This document shows, one piece after another, positions 1-8,343 of a stretch of DNA of 64,000 nucleotides (position 1 is the first letter of the stretch; every line of letters begins with the position of its first letter). Both the position numbers and the translations under genes were made by a program. The notes beneath the pieces were generated by a model. That model was given only the letters and a program-made list of their open reading frames with translations, did not search any database and had not been told where the DNA came from. Source of the DNA: Cytophagales bacterium (GTDB lineage Bacteria > Bacteroidota > Bacteroidia > Cytophagales > Spirosomataceae); contig RDXN01000030.1 of assembly GCA_004292855.1 (NCBI GenBank), forward strand, positions 1 through 64,000. The letters run 5' to 3'.

Positions 1-1695
1 GATCTTGCCTTTCTGCCCCTCCCTCGGCAACACCCCGTGCAAGAGGGCATTCTCGGCCAGGGGCTGGATGATAAACGAGGGTACCTCGATCTCACTGTGC
101 CGCACGGCCTCGTCCATCACAATTTCATAATCGAACTTGTTGCCCAGTCGTCGTTTCTCCAGCGAGAGATAAGCCTCAATAAAGTCGATCTCTTCGTAGA
201 GGGGGATGGTGGTGCGGCTGGTCTTTTCGAGGATGTCGCGCATGAGTTGGGCGAAGTCGGCGATAAATTCGTTGGCCTGACTGATGCGTCCCTCGACGTA
301 GAGCCGTTGAATGGAGTTAAGCGAGTTGAACAAAAAGTGGGGGTTGAGCTGGGCGCGCAACAGGCGTTGTTTCATCTCGGCGGCTAGTTGTTTTTGCTGG
401 GCCGTCCGCTGCCGTAGCCAGAACCATAACCCACCCAAAAACAGAAGGCTCACCAACGCAAGACCCACCAAAATCCCGTTTTTCTGTCTTACCCGAACCT
501 GCTCAATCTGGTTCTGGGCGGTCAGTAGCAAAATCTCCTTCTGCTTTTTCTCCGTCTGGTATTTAGTCTCTAACTCGTTCACAATCTGGGTGCGTTGCGA
601 ATAATCGGCCCGATCTTCAAGACCGATAAACCGTTCGGCGTAGCGGAGGGCTTCGTCAGACTGGCCCAACTGTTTATGAATCTGATACCGCTGTTTAAGG
701 GCATCCCGGTATATCAGTTCTCTCGCTACAATGGGCAGGGTTTGGGTCGTTACTAGCAGCGAGTCCGACCAGCGCAGAGCCGTTTTAGAATCTCCCTCTT
801 TCCACAAGCAATTTACCTTCTCAAACATCGCCTTAAATACCAGCGATTTGTCGACGCGGTGTCCCACCAAAAGGGCCATATCGCATAGCCGGAGGGTTTC
901 GGCCAGATTATTTTGAATCGAGTGATAACTAATCAGAATGGGTAGGGCTGCGGCCTGTTCGGGCAGGTTGTCTTGGGCAAGGGCGATAGCATAACTACGT
1001 TGTGCGAATTCGTGCGCTTTTTGTAATTGGTTGGGCTGACGGCTGATGGCATACTCATAATACAAACTGAGCGCGTTCAGGATATAAGGGTTTCGCCCAC
1101 TGCCGGGCGGGCCTCTCCGTGCAGACGTCGACAGGGGCCGAACCAAAATAGCACGCGCTTTTTGCTTATACAGGAGTTCTTTTGGCCTGTCGTTTACCCG
1201 CATAAACTGTGCGGCCAGTCCGTCGTAGGCGAGGGCCAACACCTGGTTGATTTCGGCGGTTGCCAACTCTTTTTCCAGAATAGCAATCGTACGAAGCGAA
1301 TAATCGGTGGTTTGCTGAACGTTGTTTTCGCTGTTGGTCAGAATGGCAAGGCCGAAATAGGTATAGGCCAGTTCGGTTTGGTCGCCAACGGCCTTAAAAC
1401 CTTGCTCGGCGTTGAGCAGGCGGGCCTTTGCCTGCAAGACGTCCCTATCCTTGACGAGGGCGAACATCCCGTTCAGAAAATCCGATTTCGCCTTCCACCA
1501 GGCGTTGTTTGGAAGTTGCGGATACAGTCGGTCAATCTGGTCGATTTTCTGCCGTAGAACCACCCGATCCTGATCGACAAACAGGCGGGAGTTAATGTCG
1601 TTTAGCAAATTCACACACCGCTTCTCTGGCGTTCGGGCAACGCCCTGCACAGATCCCAACAGCCATAACAGGCTCGTAAGCGCAACCCATTTCAT
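1..1695 (-). CDS. LytS-type sensor histidine kinase with TPR-like N-terminal half (3' end cut by window)
   Basis: The reading frame is open on the minus strand from an ATG at 1695 to the window edge (565 codons seen). It begins with a signal peptide (MKWVALTSLLWLLGSVQG), followed by about 350 residues of helical TPR-like repeats and one membrane segment (GILVGLALVSLLFLGGLWFW). The His_kinase (PF06580) core then starts, with the phosphoacceptor H-box LNPHFLFNSLNS and the first part of the N-box, FIIQPLAENALLHGV. Only the last part of the ATPase domain is missing. Kinases of this type usually signal to LytTR response regulators, and none with a receiver domain is in view, so the partner probably lies left of the window. 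The signal it senses is unknown. Confidence 0.9.
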   Translation of the reverse strand, partial: MKWVALTSLLWLLGSVQGVARTPEKRCVNLLNDINSRLFVDQDRVVLRQKIDQIDRLYPQLPNNAWWKAKSDFLNGMFALVKDRDVLQAKARLLNAEQGFKAVGDQTELAYTYFGLAILTNSENNVQQTTDYSLRTIAILEKELATAEINQVLALAYDGLAAQFMRVNDRPKELLYKQKARAILVRPLSTSARRGPPGSGRNPYILNALSLYYEYAISRQPNQLQKAHEFAQRSYAIALAQDNLPEQAAALPILISYHSIQNNLAETLRLCDMALLVGHRVDKSLVFKAMFEKVNCLWKEGDSKTALRWSDSLLVTTQTLPIVARELIYRDALKQRYQIHKQLGQSDEALRYAERFIGLEDRADYSQRTQIVNELETKYQTEKKQKEILLLTAQNQIEQVRVRQKNGILVGLALVSLLFLGGLWFWLRQRTAQQKQLAAEMKQRLLRAQLNPHFLFNSLNSIQRLYVEGRISQANEFIADFAQLMRDILEKTSRTTIPLYEEIDFIEAYLSLEKRRLGNKFDYEIVMDEAVRHSEIEVPSFIIQPLAENALLHGVLPREGQKGKI

Positions 1696-1718
1696 GATAT
1701 AATCGCCTGATTGTGTGT

Positions 1719-1751
1719 CAAATGTAGGCTCACTTATCGCCCATTTCCAAA
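1719..1751 (-). promoter_or_regulatory. Bacteroidota-type promoter for the LytS-type kinase
   Basis: On the minus strand TTTG (1751-1748) is followed after 21 bases by TACATTTG (1726-1719). This matches the -33/-7 pattern TTTG...TAnnTTTG of the Bacteroidota primary sigma factor. It lies about 24 bases upstream of the ATG at 1695. Confidence 0.6.
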
Positions 1752-1889
1752 CCCCTGCGACCAGGTTCCCATTGTCAATTACTCGACTAGAACCATTTGG
1801 TAAGTGATACGCGCCAATCGTCCCCGCAACGGTGCAGCCTGATAAGTCCAAAATTTTTGTAAAACCACCCCAGTCACCTTTGTAGCATC

Positions 1890-3197
1890 ATGAAAGCAAC
1901 CCATCGTTATCCTACTCTACTGCTATTGACCAGCCTGCTCGTTAGCGCACCCGCCCTCGCTCAGTTTGGCAAGCTCGCCGACTCGTTCAAGAAAGAAGCG
2001 AAGAAAGAGGCCAAAAAAGCCGACGTGCCCGCCACCAACACCCGGCAACCATCGGGCGATTTGAAGCAGCAACAACGCGACGCCCGCATCGACGGCGTGA
2101 CCCAGAAAAAGGCCGCCGACAAACACGAGAAAGGCGCACTCGACCGCAAAACCGACATCACCAGCCCCGAATTCGATCAGAAAGCCCACGACGAGCGGTT
2201 CAACTCCAAACTCGATCTCGACCTGTCGTCGCAACCGGCCCTGCCCACGGTTGCCTGGTACAGCCTGCTCGACCGGGAGTGCCTGATGTTCGACATCACC
2301 AAGGGCGAACTGCGGATGGGCAACATTGAGGTGGGTTTCTTGCCGAAGAAAACGAAGGCCGGGGCCGAGGTCAATTACGAGAAATATCTGGACCCGCAGG
2401 GCGTGAACCCGCCCTCGCCACCCCTGCGCGTCGATGTGGTGGAGGCCGGTACGGGAGCGTTCAAGGGGCATCAGTATTTCACGGCCCAGCCCTACATCGC
2501 GCCGTTCCACACGATGAAGGCCATGAGCAGCTATCTCAACTTCTTCCCGCTCCAAACAACCCTGAAGGAAGGGAGCTACGAGCTGCGCTTTTTCGCGGGA
2601 ACGAGCCATTTCTACACCTTCCCGTTTCGGGTGGAGAAACAAACCAACCCCGACCCGTATTCGCCCGTGAAGGATTTCTATTTTTTGCGGGGTCCGTGGG
2701 AAGACTGGGGCCACATGGAAGTCGACAACACCGGCGAAGTGAAATTCTCGTTTTACTCCACGGAGCGGACAATTAAAATCAAAAGTCAAAGCAGTTGGGA
2801 CGACGTGAAAACGATTCAGGTGCAAACCCGGCTGTTCCGAAACGGCAAACAGATTGCGGTTTATGGCATCAACAACGACACGACCGAACCCGTCTGGACC
2901 GACCGGGTAGACCGCAACGGCACCTGGACCAAGCACACCATCCAACTCTTTACGTATCCGGGCAACCCACAAAACCGGAAACTACTCCAGAAAGAGGCCC
3001 TCACCGACGGCAGCTACGTGGTCGATGTTCGGGTGAAAGACCCGAAAACGGCTAAAGTGGACACCCAAAAATACCCGTTTGTGGTGCGCGGTGGGGTAAT
3101 TGTTCCCGCCCCCAAAGCCGACCACGCTCAACACACCGACCCGCTGACGTTTCTGGAACAGGGCACCACCTACAGGTACGTGAAACGCACCAACTGA
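1890..3197 (+). CDS. Secreted protein of unknown function
   Basis: A 435-aa protein with a clear signal peptide ending in ALAQ. Next comes a short, strongly charged Lys/Ala/Glu segment (FKKEAKKEAKKAD) and a polar linker to about residue 105. The rest is probably beta-rich, judging by alternating hydrophobic residues and many Tyr, Trp and Phe. No catalytic motif was recognised. The upstream region carries a promoter-like CACCTTTG about 12 bases before the ATG. The gene is followed after 43 bases by a small membrane protein and a LytTR regulator on the same strand, so the three may be co-transcribed. The long opposite-strand frame across it is a codon-bias shadow. Confidence 0.85.
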   Translation: MKATHRYPTLLLLTSLLVSAPALAQFGKLADSFKKEAKKEAKKADVPATNTRQPSGDLKQQQRDARIDGVTQKKAADKHEKGALDRKTDITSPEFDQKAHDERFNSKLDLDLSSQPALPTVAWYSLLDRECLMFDITKGELRMGNIEVGFLPKKTKAGAEVNYEKYLDPQGVNPPSPPLRVDVVEAGTGAFKGHQYFTAQPYIAPFHTMKAMSSYLNFFPLQTTLKEGSYELRFFAGTSHFYTFPFRVEKQTNPDPYSPVKDFYFLRGPWEDWGHMEVDNTGEVKFSFYSTERTIKIKSQSSWDDVKTIQVQTRLFRNGKQIAVYGINNDTTEPVWTDRVDRNGTWTKHTIQLFTYPGNPQNRKLLQKEALTDGSYVVDVRVKDPKTAKVDTQKYPFVVRGGVIVPAPKADHAQHTDPLTFLEQGTTYRYVKRTN

Positions 3198-3240
3198 TTG
3201 TTAATAATCCACCGCTCTTCAACTGTAACCCTACTCGCCC

Positions 3241-3456
3241 ATGACCCCTTCGAACTCAATCAACCAGTCAGCTAAAGCTACACCCCCTGCCTTATTGCTT
3301 TATGTAATCGGTTTTGTCATCTTCCTCCTGGGGTGCCGAATGGTGCGGACACAGCAGGCCCTTCTGCAAGCGCGGGAGGGTCGGCTCCGCACCGAATTTA
3401 TGAGGCTTCATTCGCTCCCGTTGCCCTTACCCGTCACTACCATTCACGCCTACTAG
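3241..3456 (+). CDS. Small single-pass membrane protein
   Basis: A 71-aa protein with one hydrophobic segment (LLLYVIGFVIFLLGCRMV, about residues 19-36), followed by a basic cytoplasm-like tail. Its stop codon (3454-3456) is one base before the ATG of the LytTR gene at 3458. Such tight spacing suggests translational coupling and a real gene. Small membrane partners of stand-alone LytTR proteins are known in other bacteria as inhibitors of the regulator, but no sequence relation to them was established here, so this role is a guess. Confidence 0.55.
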   Translation: MTPSNSINQSAKATPPALLLYVIGFVIFLLGCRMVRTQQALLQAREGRLRTEFMRLHSLPLPLPVTTIHAY

Positions 3457-3457
3457 C

Positions 3458-3856
3458 ATGACCTTTGAGACATTTTCGGAATACATAAGCAGGCAACCAC
3501 GTGAATCGGTGTTGAGCCAGCCTGCTCAAGAACTCATCCTGTCGATTCGGGGCCAGAAACGCGCCGTGGCCGTGGAGCGAATCGTTTATCTGGAGGGCGA
3601 TGGCAACTACACCAACATTGTCTTGCGCGATGGCAGCCGCGTGCTCGTAGCCCGCACCCTCCGCGACTACGAACTGATGCTCGACAGTCGTTTGTTTGTC
3701 CGCATCCACAAGTCGTGCATGGTCAACCTCCAGTTTGTAATCAGTATTGACCTCGGCAAAGACGCGGCTCTGGAGCTAACAAACGGGCAACTCATGCGTA
3801 TCTCGCGCCGACGCGTGCAGGAGTTCCGGGAGCGGATGGCCCAGCCCGCCGAATAA
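3458..3856 (+). CDS. LytTR-type DNA-binding regulator without receiver domain
   Basis: A 132-aa protein. Residues about 25-128 form a LytTR DNA-binding domain (PF04397), with the typical VERIVYLEGDGNYTNIVLRDG strand pattern, the R-x-L-R-D-Y-E helix and the FVRIHKSCMVNL segment. There is no CheY-like receiver, so it cannot be a classical response regulator. Control by the membrane protein encoded one base upstream, or by expression level, is more likely. It is divergent from the LytS-type kinase at the left edge, with a secreted protein between them. Confidence 0.9.
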   Translation: MTFETFSEYISRQPRESVLSQPAQELILSIRGQKRAVAVERIVYLEGDGNYTNIVLRDGSRVLVARTLRDYELMLDSRLFVRIHKSCMVNLQFVISIDLGKDAALELTNGQLMRISRRRVQEFRERMAQPAE

Positions 3857-3923
3857 ACAGCCGTGTGGTAGGGCTTTTTAGGAGCCGAAAATGCGTAAAC
3901 TTGCGTAGCTAAACCCTGCTGCT

Positions 3924-4940
3924 ATGCAACGCCTGCTTTTCTGCGCCCTCCTGTTTCTGACCCTCACCAGCCACGCCCAAAAACCCCCACGCCCCACCAT
4001 TGGGCGCATCGTTCGTCTGGACCCGCGCCTGGATAAACTCATTCCGAAAGACGCCCAAATCGAGGTCCTAGCCAGCGGGTTTGTGTGGGCCGAAGGGCCG
4101 GTTTGGATCAAACAGGGCAACTACCTGCTCTTCTCCGACGTGCCGCAGAACACCGTGTTCCGCTGGAGTGAAGCCGACGGCTTGACCACGTTTCTGAAAC
4201 CGTCGGGCTACACCGGCACCGGACCCTACAGCGACGAACCCGGCTCCAATGGCCTCACCCTCGACGCGCAAGGACAACTCGTTTCCTGCGAACACGGCGA
4301 CCGGCGCGTGTCGATCATGCCACTCACGGGGGGCGGTAAACGTACCTTGGCGGATAATTTTGAGGGTCGGCGGTTCAACTCGCCCAACGATGTGGCCGTA
4401 CACAGCAACGGCAGCTACTACTTTACGGACCCGCCCTATGGCCTTGCCAAAAAAGAAGCCGACCCCACCCGCGAAACGCCCCTGTTCGGCGTGTACCGGG
4501 CCACGTTGGCCGAAAACGGTAAGACCGCCAGCATCGCCCTCGTCGTTAACGACCTCACCCGTCCCAACGGCATTGCTTTCTCGCCTGACGAAAAAGTGCT
4601 TTACATTGCCCAGTCGGACCCGGCGCGGCCCGTGATTATGGCCTACCCGATGCAACCCGACGGGTCGGCAGGCAAAGGGCGCGTGCTGTTCGACGCCATG
4701 CCCCTGCTCAAACAAAATCTGCCCGGCCTGCCCGACGGCCTCAAAACCGACCGAGATGGCAACATCTGGAGTACCGGCCCCGGTGGCGTGCTTGTGATCG
4801 CACCCGATGGCACCCTGCTGGGCCGCATCGACACCGGGCAAGCCACCGCCAACTGTGGCTGGGGCGACAACGGCCAAACGCTCTACATCACCGCCGATGG
4901 GTATTTGTGCCGCATCAAAACCTCGGCACGGGGTTGGTAG
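3924..4940 (+). CDS. SMP-30/gluconolactonase family protein, exported
   Basis: A 338-aa protein with a signal peptide ending at SHAQ and a six-bladed beta-propeller of the SMP-30/gluconolactonase/LRE family (PF08450). Visible family hallmarks are EGPVW, NGLTLD, SPNDVAVHSNGSYYFTDPPYG, RPNGIAFSPDE and GLPDGLKTDRDGNIW, which supply the Glu, Asn and Asp metal ligands. The probable role is hydrolysis of a sugar lactone in the periplasm. The exact substrate cannot be read from sequence. It stands alone between the LytTR gene and a toxin-antitoxin pair. Confidence 0.9.
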   Translation: MQRLLFCALLFLTLTSHAQKPPRPTIGRIVRLDPRLDKLIPKDAQIEVLASGFVWAEGPVWIKQGNYLLFSDVPQNTVFRWSEADGLTTFLKPSGYTGTGPYSDEPGSNGLTLDAQGQLVSCEHGDRRVSIMPLTGGGKRTLADNFEGRRFNSPNDVAVHSNGSYYFTDPPYGLAKKEADPTRETPLFGVYRATLAENGKTASIALVVNDLTRPNGIAFSPDEKVLYIAQSDPARPVIMAYPMQPDGSAGKGRVLFDAMPLLKQNLPGLPDGLKTDRDGNIWSTGPGGVLVIAPDGTLLGRIDTGQATANCGWGDNGQTLYITADGYLCRIKTSARGW

Positions 4941-4964
4941 CGGTTTTGTTTAGATTTTGCGATA

Positions 4965-4978
4965 TTTGTCAAGACAAA
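4965..4978. promoter_or_regulatory. Inverted repeat, candidate operator of the PIN toxin-antitoxin operon
   Basis: TTTGTC-AA-GACAAA is a perfect 6-bp dyad 11 bases upstream of the antitoxin ATG at 4990, where an autoregulatory antitoxin would be expected to bind. Short dyads also occur by chance. Confidence 0.4.
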
Positions 4979-4989
4979 CAGGTAATACG

Positions 4990-5193
4990 ATGAGTCAACT
5001 AAATGATGTTCAAGTAGGTCTTTTGAGGATGTTTGACCGCCCGATGAGCCAAGAAGAGTCATTGGAAGTCCGCCGATTATTGACGCGCTTTTACGCAGAG
5101 AAAGCACGCGACGCTGCTACCAAAATCGCTCAGGAGCGTGGCTATACCGCTGCTGATTATGACTCAGTATTGAACCGTCAGCAACGTAGCTGA
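4990..5193 (+). CDS. Antitoxin-like small protein upstream of PIN toxin
   Basis: A 67-aa protein starting at the ATG at 4990. A longer frame with a TTG start exists upstream but would run through the candidate operator. It is charged and helical (MSQEESLEVRRLLTRFYAEKARDAATKIAQERGY), as is usual for antitoxins that wrap around a PIN toxin. Its TGA overlaps the toxin ATG by one base (5193). No named antitoxin family was recognised; the call rests on position, size and coupling. Confidence 0.75.
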   Translation: MSQLNDVQVGLLRMFDRPMSQEESLEVRRLLTRFYAEKARDAATKIAQERGYTAADYDSVLNRQQRS

Positions 5194-5600
5194 TGCGAGT
5201 TGTTATCGATACCAATTGCCTCTTGGTAGCTATTTCTCTGAACAGTCCGTACAAATGGCTTTACGAGGCATTTATGGACGAATCGTTCGAGTGGTTTGTT
5301 AGCACTGAAATTTTGAAGGAATACGAGGAGAAGATTGGTGAGTTTTTCAGTAGCCATGTAGCTGAATTTGTGCTGAACTCTCTGGATAATGCCCCCAATG
5401 TGGTCTTTGCAGAACCATTCTACCGATGGGGGCGAATTGAAGCAGATCCCGACGACAACAAATTTGCTGATTTAGCCCTCTGTATGAACGTCGATTATTT
5501 GGTTACGAATGACCGCCATTTTAAGCCCGTCGAGCCGCCAGCGTTCCCCTCCGTTTGTGTGGTAAATATAGATGAATTTGGGCTTGTCATAAGTCGATAA
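5193..5600 (+). CDS. PIN-domain toxin, putative ribonuclease (COG1569 type)
   Basis: A 135-aa PIN-domain protein. The acidic Mg-binding residues are visible: the first Asp in VVIDTNCLL, a Glu in the central helix (EILKEYEEK), the pair in EADPDDNKFADLAL, and Asp in YLVTNDRHF. The layout matches the 'putative toxin component, PIN family' (COG1569) rather than short VapC. It probably cleaves RNA and is neutralised by the product of the gene immediately upstream. The gene ends exactly at a strong hairpin. Confidence 0.88.
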   Translation: MRVVIDTNCLLVAISLNSPYKWLYEAFMDESFEWFVSTEILKEYEEKIGEFFSSHVAEFVLNSLDNAPNVVFAEPFYRWGRIEADPDDNKFADLALCMNVDYLVTNDRHFKPVEPPAFPSVCVVNIDEFGLVISR

Positions 5601-5620
5601 AAAAGGGGGCCGAAGCCCCC
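5599..5620 (-). terminator. Rho-independent terminator with UUCG loop
   Basis: On the minus strand the sequence reads GGGGGC-TTCG-GCCCCC followed by six T, a textbook intrinsic terminator for the 5625-6335 gene. On the plus strand the same stem follows the PIN toxin stop codon directly, but with a weaker T tract. Confidence 0.85.
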
Positions 5621-5624
5621 TTCC

Positions 5625-6335
5625 TCATTTTATCTCAAATTCGGAGTCCTTGACCCCGTCGTTCACCTTAACCTTATCGACCGACATTTCCATGGCTCGC
5701 CCACCCGACTGGGCGATGGTCGTTGGATATTTGAGTCCCTTAAAATCTTTGTAATCCTTGTATTGCATCGTTACGGTTTGCGGCCCCTGCGGGCCACCGC
5801 GTTGCTGGCTCATCGTCTGCACTTTCAAGCCCGACTCCTTGTCGTAAAAATCTGTCCACGTAACGGCCCCATCAGCCGAAGTATGAACCACTTTGTAGGT
5901 GTCCTTACCATTCACGGCCTCTGTGCCTACCACCGTGCTTTTTACGCCCAAATCGGCGTAGCGCATCTCGCCGAACAAGGTGTTTTGAAGCAGTTGCCCT
6001 TGCGCGGCAGCCCCCTCGATAGTCTGGTTGCCACGCATACCGCCCATCGCGATCTTAGTGCCGTCGCCGGTCATACGCATCACCTCCATACCGTTGGCGT
6101 TGATCACCTGCGAGAACTTGTTGGGGGCTTTCATCCGGCGCGTAATCATCACCGGATTCCCGTTGGCCTCTGATGACATTTCAATCCGCAGATCGTTCAC
6201 GGTACTCAAAAATTCTTTGCCGCCGATAGCCGCTATGTACTTATCCATCACCTGCTGGGCGGTGGGGGTATCCTGCGCAAGGGCCTGCATGCATAAGACC
6301 GGAGCCAGCAACAGGGTCATCCAAAATCGTTTCAT
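5625..6335 (-). CDS. Exported outer-membrane-lipoprotein-sorting-like protein (LolA fold)
   Basis: A 236-aa protein with a signal peptide ending in ALAQ. The start of the mature part (TAQQVMDKYIAAIGGKEFL) and the repeated antiparallel strands (FSQVINANGMEVMRMTGDG, MQYKDYKDFKGLKYPTTIAQ) resemble the LolA/LolB-like fold family common in Bacteroidota. Proteins of this type bind lipid-like molecules in the periplasm, but this one has no LolCDE partner nearby and its ligand is unknown. It stands alone and ends at the terminator just downstream. Confidence 0.8.
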   Translation of the reverse strand: MKRFWMTLLLAPVLCMQALAQDTPTAQQVMDKYIAAIGGKEFLSTVNDLRIEMSSEANGNPVMITRRMKAPNKFSQVINANGMEVMRMTGDGTKIAMGGMRGNQTIEGAAAQGQLLQNTLFGEMRYADLGVKSTVVGTEAVNGKDTYKVVHTSADGAVTWTDFYDKESGLKVQTMSQQRGGPQGPQTVTMQYKDYKDFKGLKYPTTIAQSGGRAMEMSVDKVKVNDGVKDSEFEIK

Positions 6336-6375
6336 TGGTTTAAGGGGTTTTCGTGTTTAGATCATAAAGGCACAA

Positions 6376-6424
6376 CCCGCCTGGTTTTTACGGTTCGGGC
6401 TGCGGCATTGAATCCCCTCGGCGA
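6376..6424 (-). repeat. Degenerate copy of the comM 3' end
   Basis: On the minus strand this segment translates as LAEGIQCRSPNRKNQAG, matching the comM C-terminus LAEAIQYRSLDRENWAG. The 49 bases agree at about 35 positions with the authentic comM end (14601-14649) and at about 37 with the second copy at 13803-13851, counted by eye. Confidence 0.6.
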
Positions 6425-6433
6425 GGCCGAAAC

Positions 6434-6655
6434 TCGAACAGGAGCAAAAATACTCTCAAAGGAGTAGATCAAACACCTAAAAATACGGTTTCGGTAGGAT
6501 TTCTGCGGGAATGCCCACGGGCAAACTTTGTGGTGAGCAAAGGGCCAGCGGTGAACGCCCCCGACCCAAGCTACAATACTGAGTTGCTTTCCGACTATAT
6601 CCAAACTTTTGAGAAATTGCCAGGCTGGTGGACCATCCCGAAAAAGCACCGTTAA
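6434..6655 (+). pseudogene. Possible 3' remnant of an unidentified gene
   Basis: Within the 355-base gap 6336-6690 the plus strand has an open frame ending at a TAA (6653-6655). Its end has protein-like composition (YNTELLSDYIQTFEKLPGWW). There is no plausible start codon, and the frame begins at the comM-tail copy. It may be the tail of a gene cut by a recombination event. The family is not recognised. Nothing else was seen in this gap. Confidence 0.3.
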
Positions 6656-6690
6656 CCAGAGATTAGGGGCAACTTTAACCATTCACTGAC

Positions 6691-7509
6691 ATGAAAGCCT
6701 TACTTGTACTACTCGTTGGTTTGTTCCCGCTTTTGCTTTCGGCTCAGAACTACGAAGCCTACGACAAAACCAATTATTACGAAATCACCTCCCCGGCTTT
6801 TGTCCGCGAAAACCTAGAGGGCAGCCTACCCATTTTAGTGGACAAAGGCAGTAAATTCACGCTCATAGGCAAACAGGGCGATGATTTTCTGATTCTATTT
6901 TGGGAATGGCAGGATGATAATTTCAAGGCAGCAAAACTCAATTATACATCCATCAACCTGCAAGATTCGAAAGAGAAAATCGACAGGAGCATTGAAAATC
7001 GGAGGGTTTTCGTTCTCAAAGCCAACGACATGAAAGAACGAGCCATTCCTTATTTCAACAAAGGAGCCTGGAACTGGGCGGGTGGCTTTGTGCTGTTGCC
7101 GGTCAAAATCCGTAACGGACCCACACGCACCTATTCCAAAGATTTGTCGCTCGGTTTTTCGGGTGGTGGCAAAGTTCGGATTTCTGGTTATAACCCTACC
7201 TACCTCAATCTCCTGGTTAACGTCGGCATATCGTCGGTGTCGCTCGACAGCCTGTCGACAAAAGGAAAAATCCGACAACCCGCTGATGCCGCAGCCCTCA
7301 CAACCGCCCTCGGTGTGGTGCTGGAAACCCATGCGTTCCAGTTTGGTCTGTTTGTCGGAACAGACCGCCTATCGGCCAATGACTTCCGCCGAAGTGCCTG
7401 GGAGTACAACCGCAAGCCCTGGATTTCATTGGGCCTGGGTTATCAAATTTTGTCCAAAGAAGACCGAAGCAAAGCAAAGTCGGAGGGTACGAACAAATCG
7501 TCGCCCTAG
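6691..7509 (+). CDS. Secreted or outer-membrane protein of unknown function
   Basis: A 272-aa protein with a signal peptide ending at LSAQ. The second half has features of a small outer-membrane barrel: alternating strands, a run LSLGFSGGGKVRISGYNPTY, and a late strand ISLGLGYQIL. A polar tail (KEDRSKAKSEGTNKSSP) follows, which would be unusual at a barrel end. No family was recognised. It precedes the response regulator at 7648 by 138 bases and may be unrelated to it. Confidence 0.75.
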   Translation: MKALLVLLVGLFPLLLSAQNYEAYDKTNYYEITSPAFVRENLEGSLPILVDKGSKFTLIGKQGDDFLILFWEWQDDNFKAAKLNYTSINLQDSKEKIDRSIENRRVFVLKANDMKERAIPYFNKGAWNWAGGFVLLPVKIRNGPTRTYSKDLSLGFSGGGKVRISGYNPTYLNLLVNVGISSVSLDSLSTKGKIRQPADAAALTTALGVVLETHAFQFGLFVGTDRLSANDFRRSAWEYNRKPWISLGLGYQILSKEDRSKAKSEGTNKSSP

Positions 7510-7647
7510 CCTCCTACTTTTTTGCTATCTCGATGATCGTCAAGTGTTTGATTTAATGCAATTTTTATTCACCTTGCTTACCCAACCGTAAGCATCGTAT
7601 ATGAAGCATTCATGACCGTTACCTAAACCACTCCATCCCTCATTGCC

Positions 7648-8313
7648 ATGACCACACCAATTCGTATCCTTATTGCCGACGACCACCCCATTGTGGGCGA
7701 CAGCCTCAGCATCATGCTCGACACCGTGGAGGGTTTTGAGATAGCGGGTATCGTTACCAACGGTTGGCAGGTGTTACAACGGCTCGAAACCGAGCGAGTC
7801 GATGTGGTGCTCACGGACCTCCACATGCCCGTGCTCAACGGCATCGACCTCAGCCTGAAGATCCAGGAGCAGCACCCCGACGTGCGGGTCATTATCTTGA
7901 CCATGAGCGAGGAGGCCCACTCCATCCGCGAAGCTCTGCAAGCGGGTGCCTACGGGTACGTGATGAAAAGTGCCGAACGCCCCGAACTCATCCAGGCCAT
8001 CCGAACGGTAGCCAAAGGCGAACGTTTTTTTAGCCCCAAGATCGTCATGATTTTGGCCCAACTGCCCAACCCCGACAACCCCACCGGTAAGGCCGACATC
8101 GCCGACAACCTCCCGCTCACCAAACGCGAGATCGAGGTAATCCGGCTCATAGCGCAGGGGTTGAGCAATGCCGACATTGCCGAGACGCTCAACATTGCCG
8201 CCGTGACGGTAAAAACGCACCGCCAAAACCTCATGAAAAAGGTAGGCGTCGGTACGGCCATCGGCCTGATGCGTTGGGCGTTGAAACACAAGCTCTTAGA
8301 CGAGGAAGTATAA
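7648..8313 (+). CDS. NarL/LuxR-type response regulator
   Basis: A 221-aa regulator. The receiver domain (about residues 5-120) has the acidic pair DD11-12, phosphoacceptor Asp57 in VVLTDLHMPVLNG, and Lys in VMKSAERP. The LuxR helix-turn-helix (about 150-215) shows LTKREIEVIRLIAQGLSNADIAE and VTVKTHRQNLMKKVGV. It is followed after only 30 bases by the 176-aa unknown gene and then by the 976-aa kinase-HopA1-LanC-like gene. A HisKA_3-type kinase sits at the far side of that cassette (11848-13740), so kinase and regulator probably form a pair controlling the genes between them. Confidence 0.92.
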   Translation: MTTPIRILIADDHPIVGDSLSIMLDTVEGFEIAGIVTNGWQVLQRLETERVDVVLTDLHMPVLNGIDLSLKIQEQHPDVRVIILTMSEEAHSIREALQAGAYGYVMKSAERPELIQAIRTVAKGERFFSPKIVMILAQLPNPDNPTGKADIADNLPLTKREIEVIRLIAQGLSNADIAETLNIAAVTVKTHRQNLMKKVGVGTAIGLMRWALKHKLLDEEV

Positions 8314-8343
8314 CGTATTTTTTCACATTTTAACCACCTTTTT

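Noticed and set aside
1923..2972. Long open frame on the minus strand (349 codons) opposite the secreted protein
   Set aside because: It is a mirror of G/C-rich codon use in the plus-strand gene, which has a signal peptide and promoter; the minus frame lacks protein-like features.
6362..6682. 106-codon minus-strand frame in the 6.3-6.7 kb gap
   Set aside because: It reads through the comM-tail copy in the wrong frame and has no recognisable domain.
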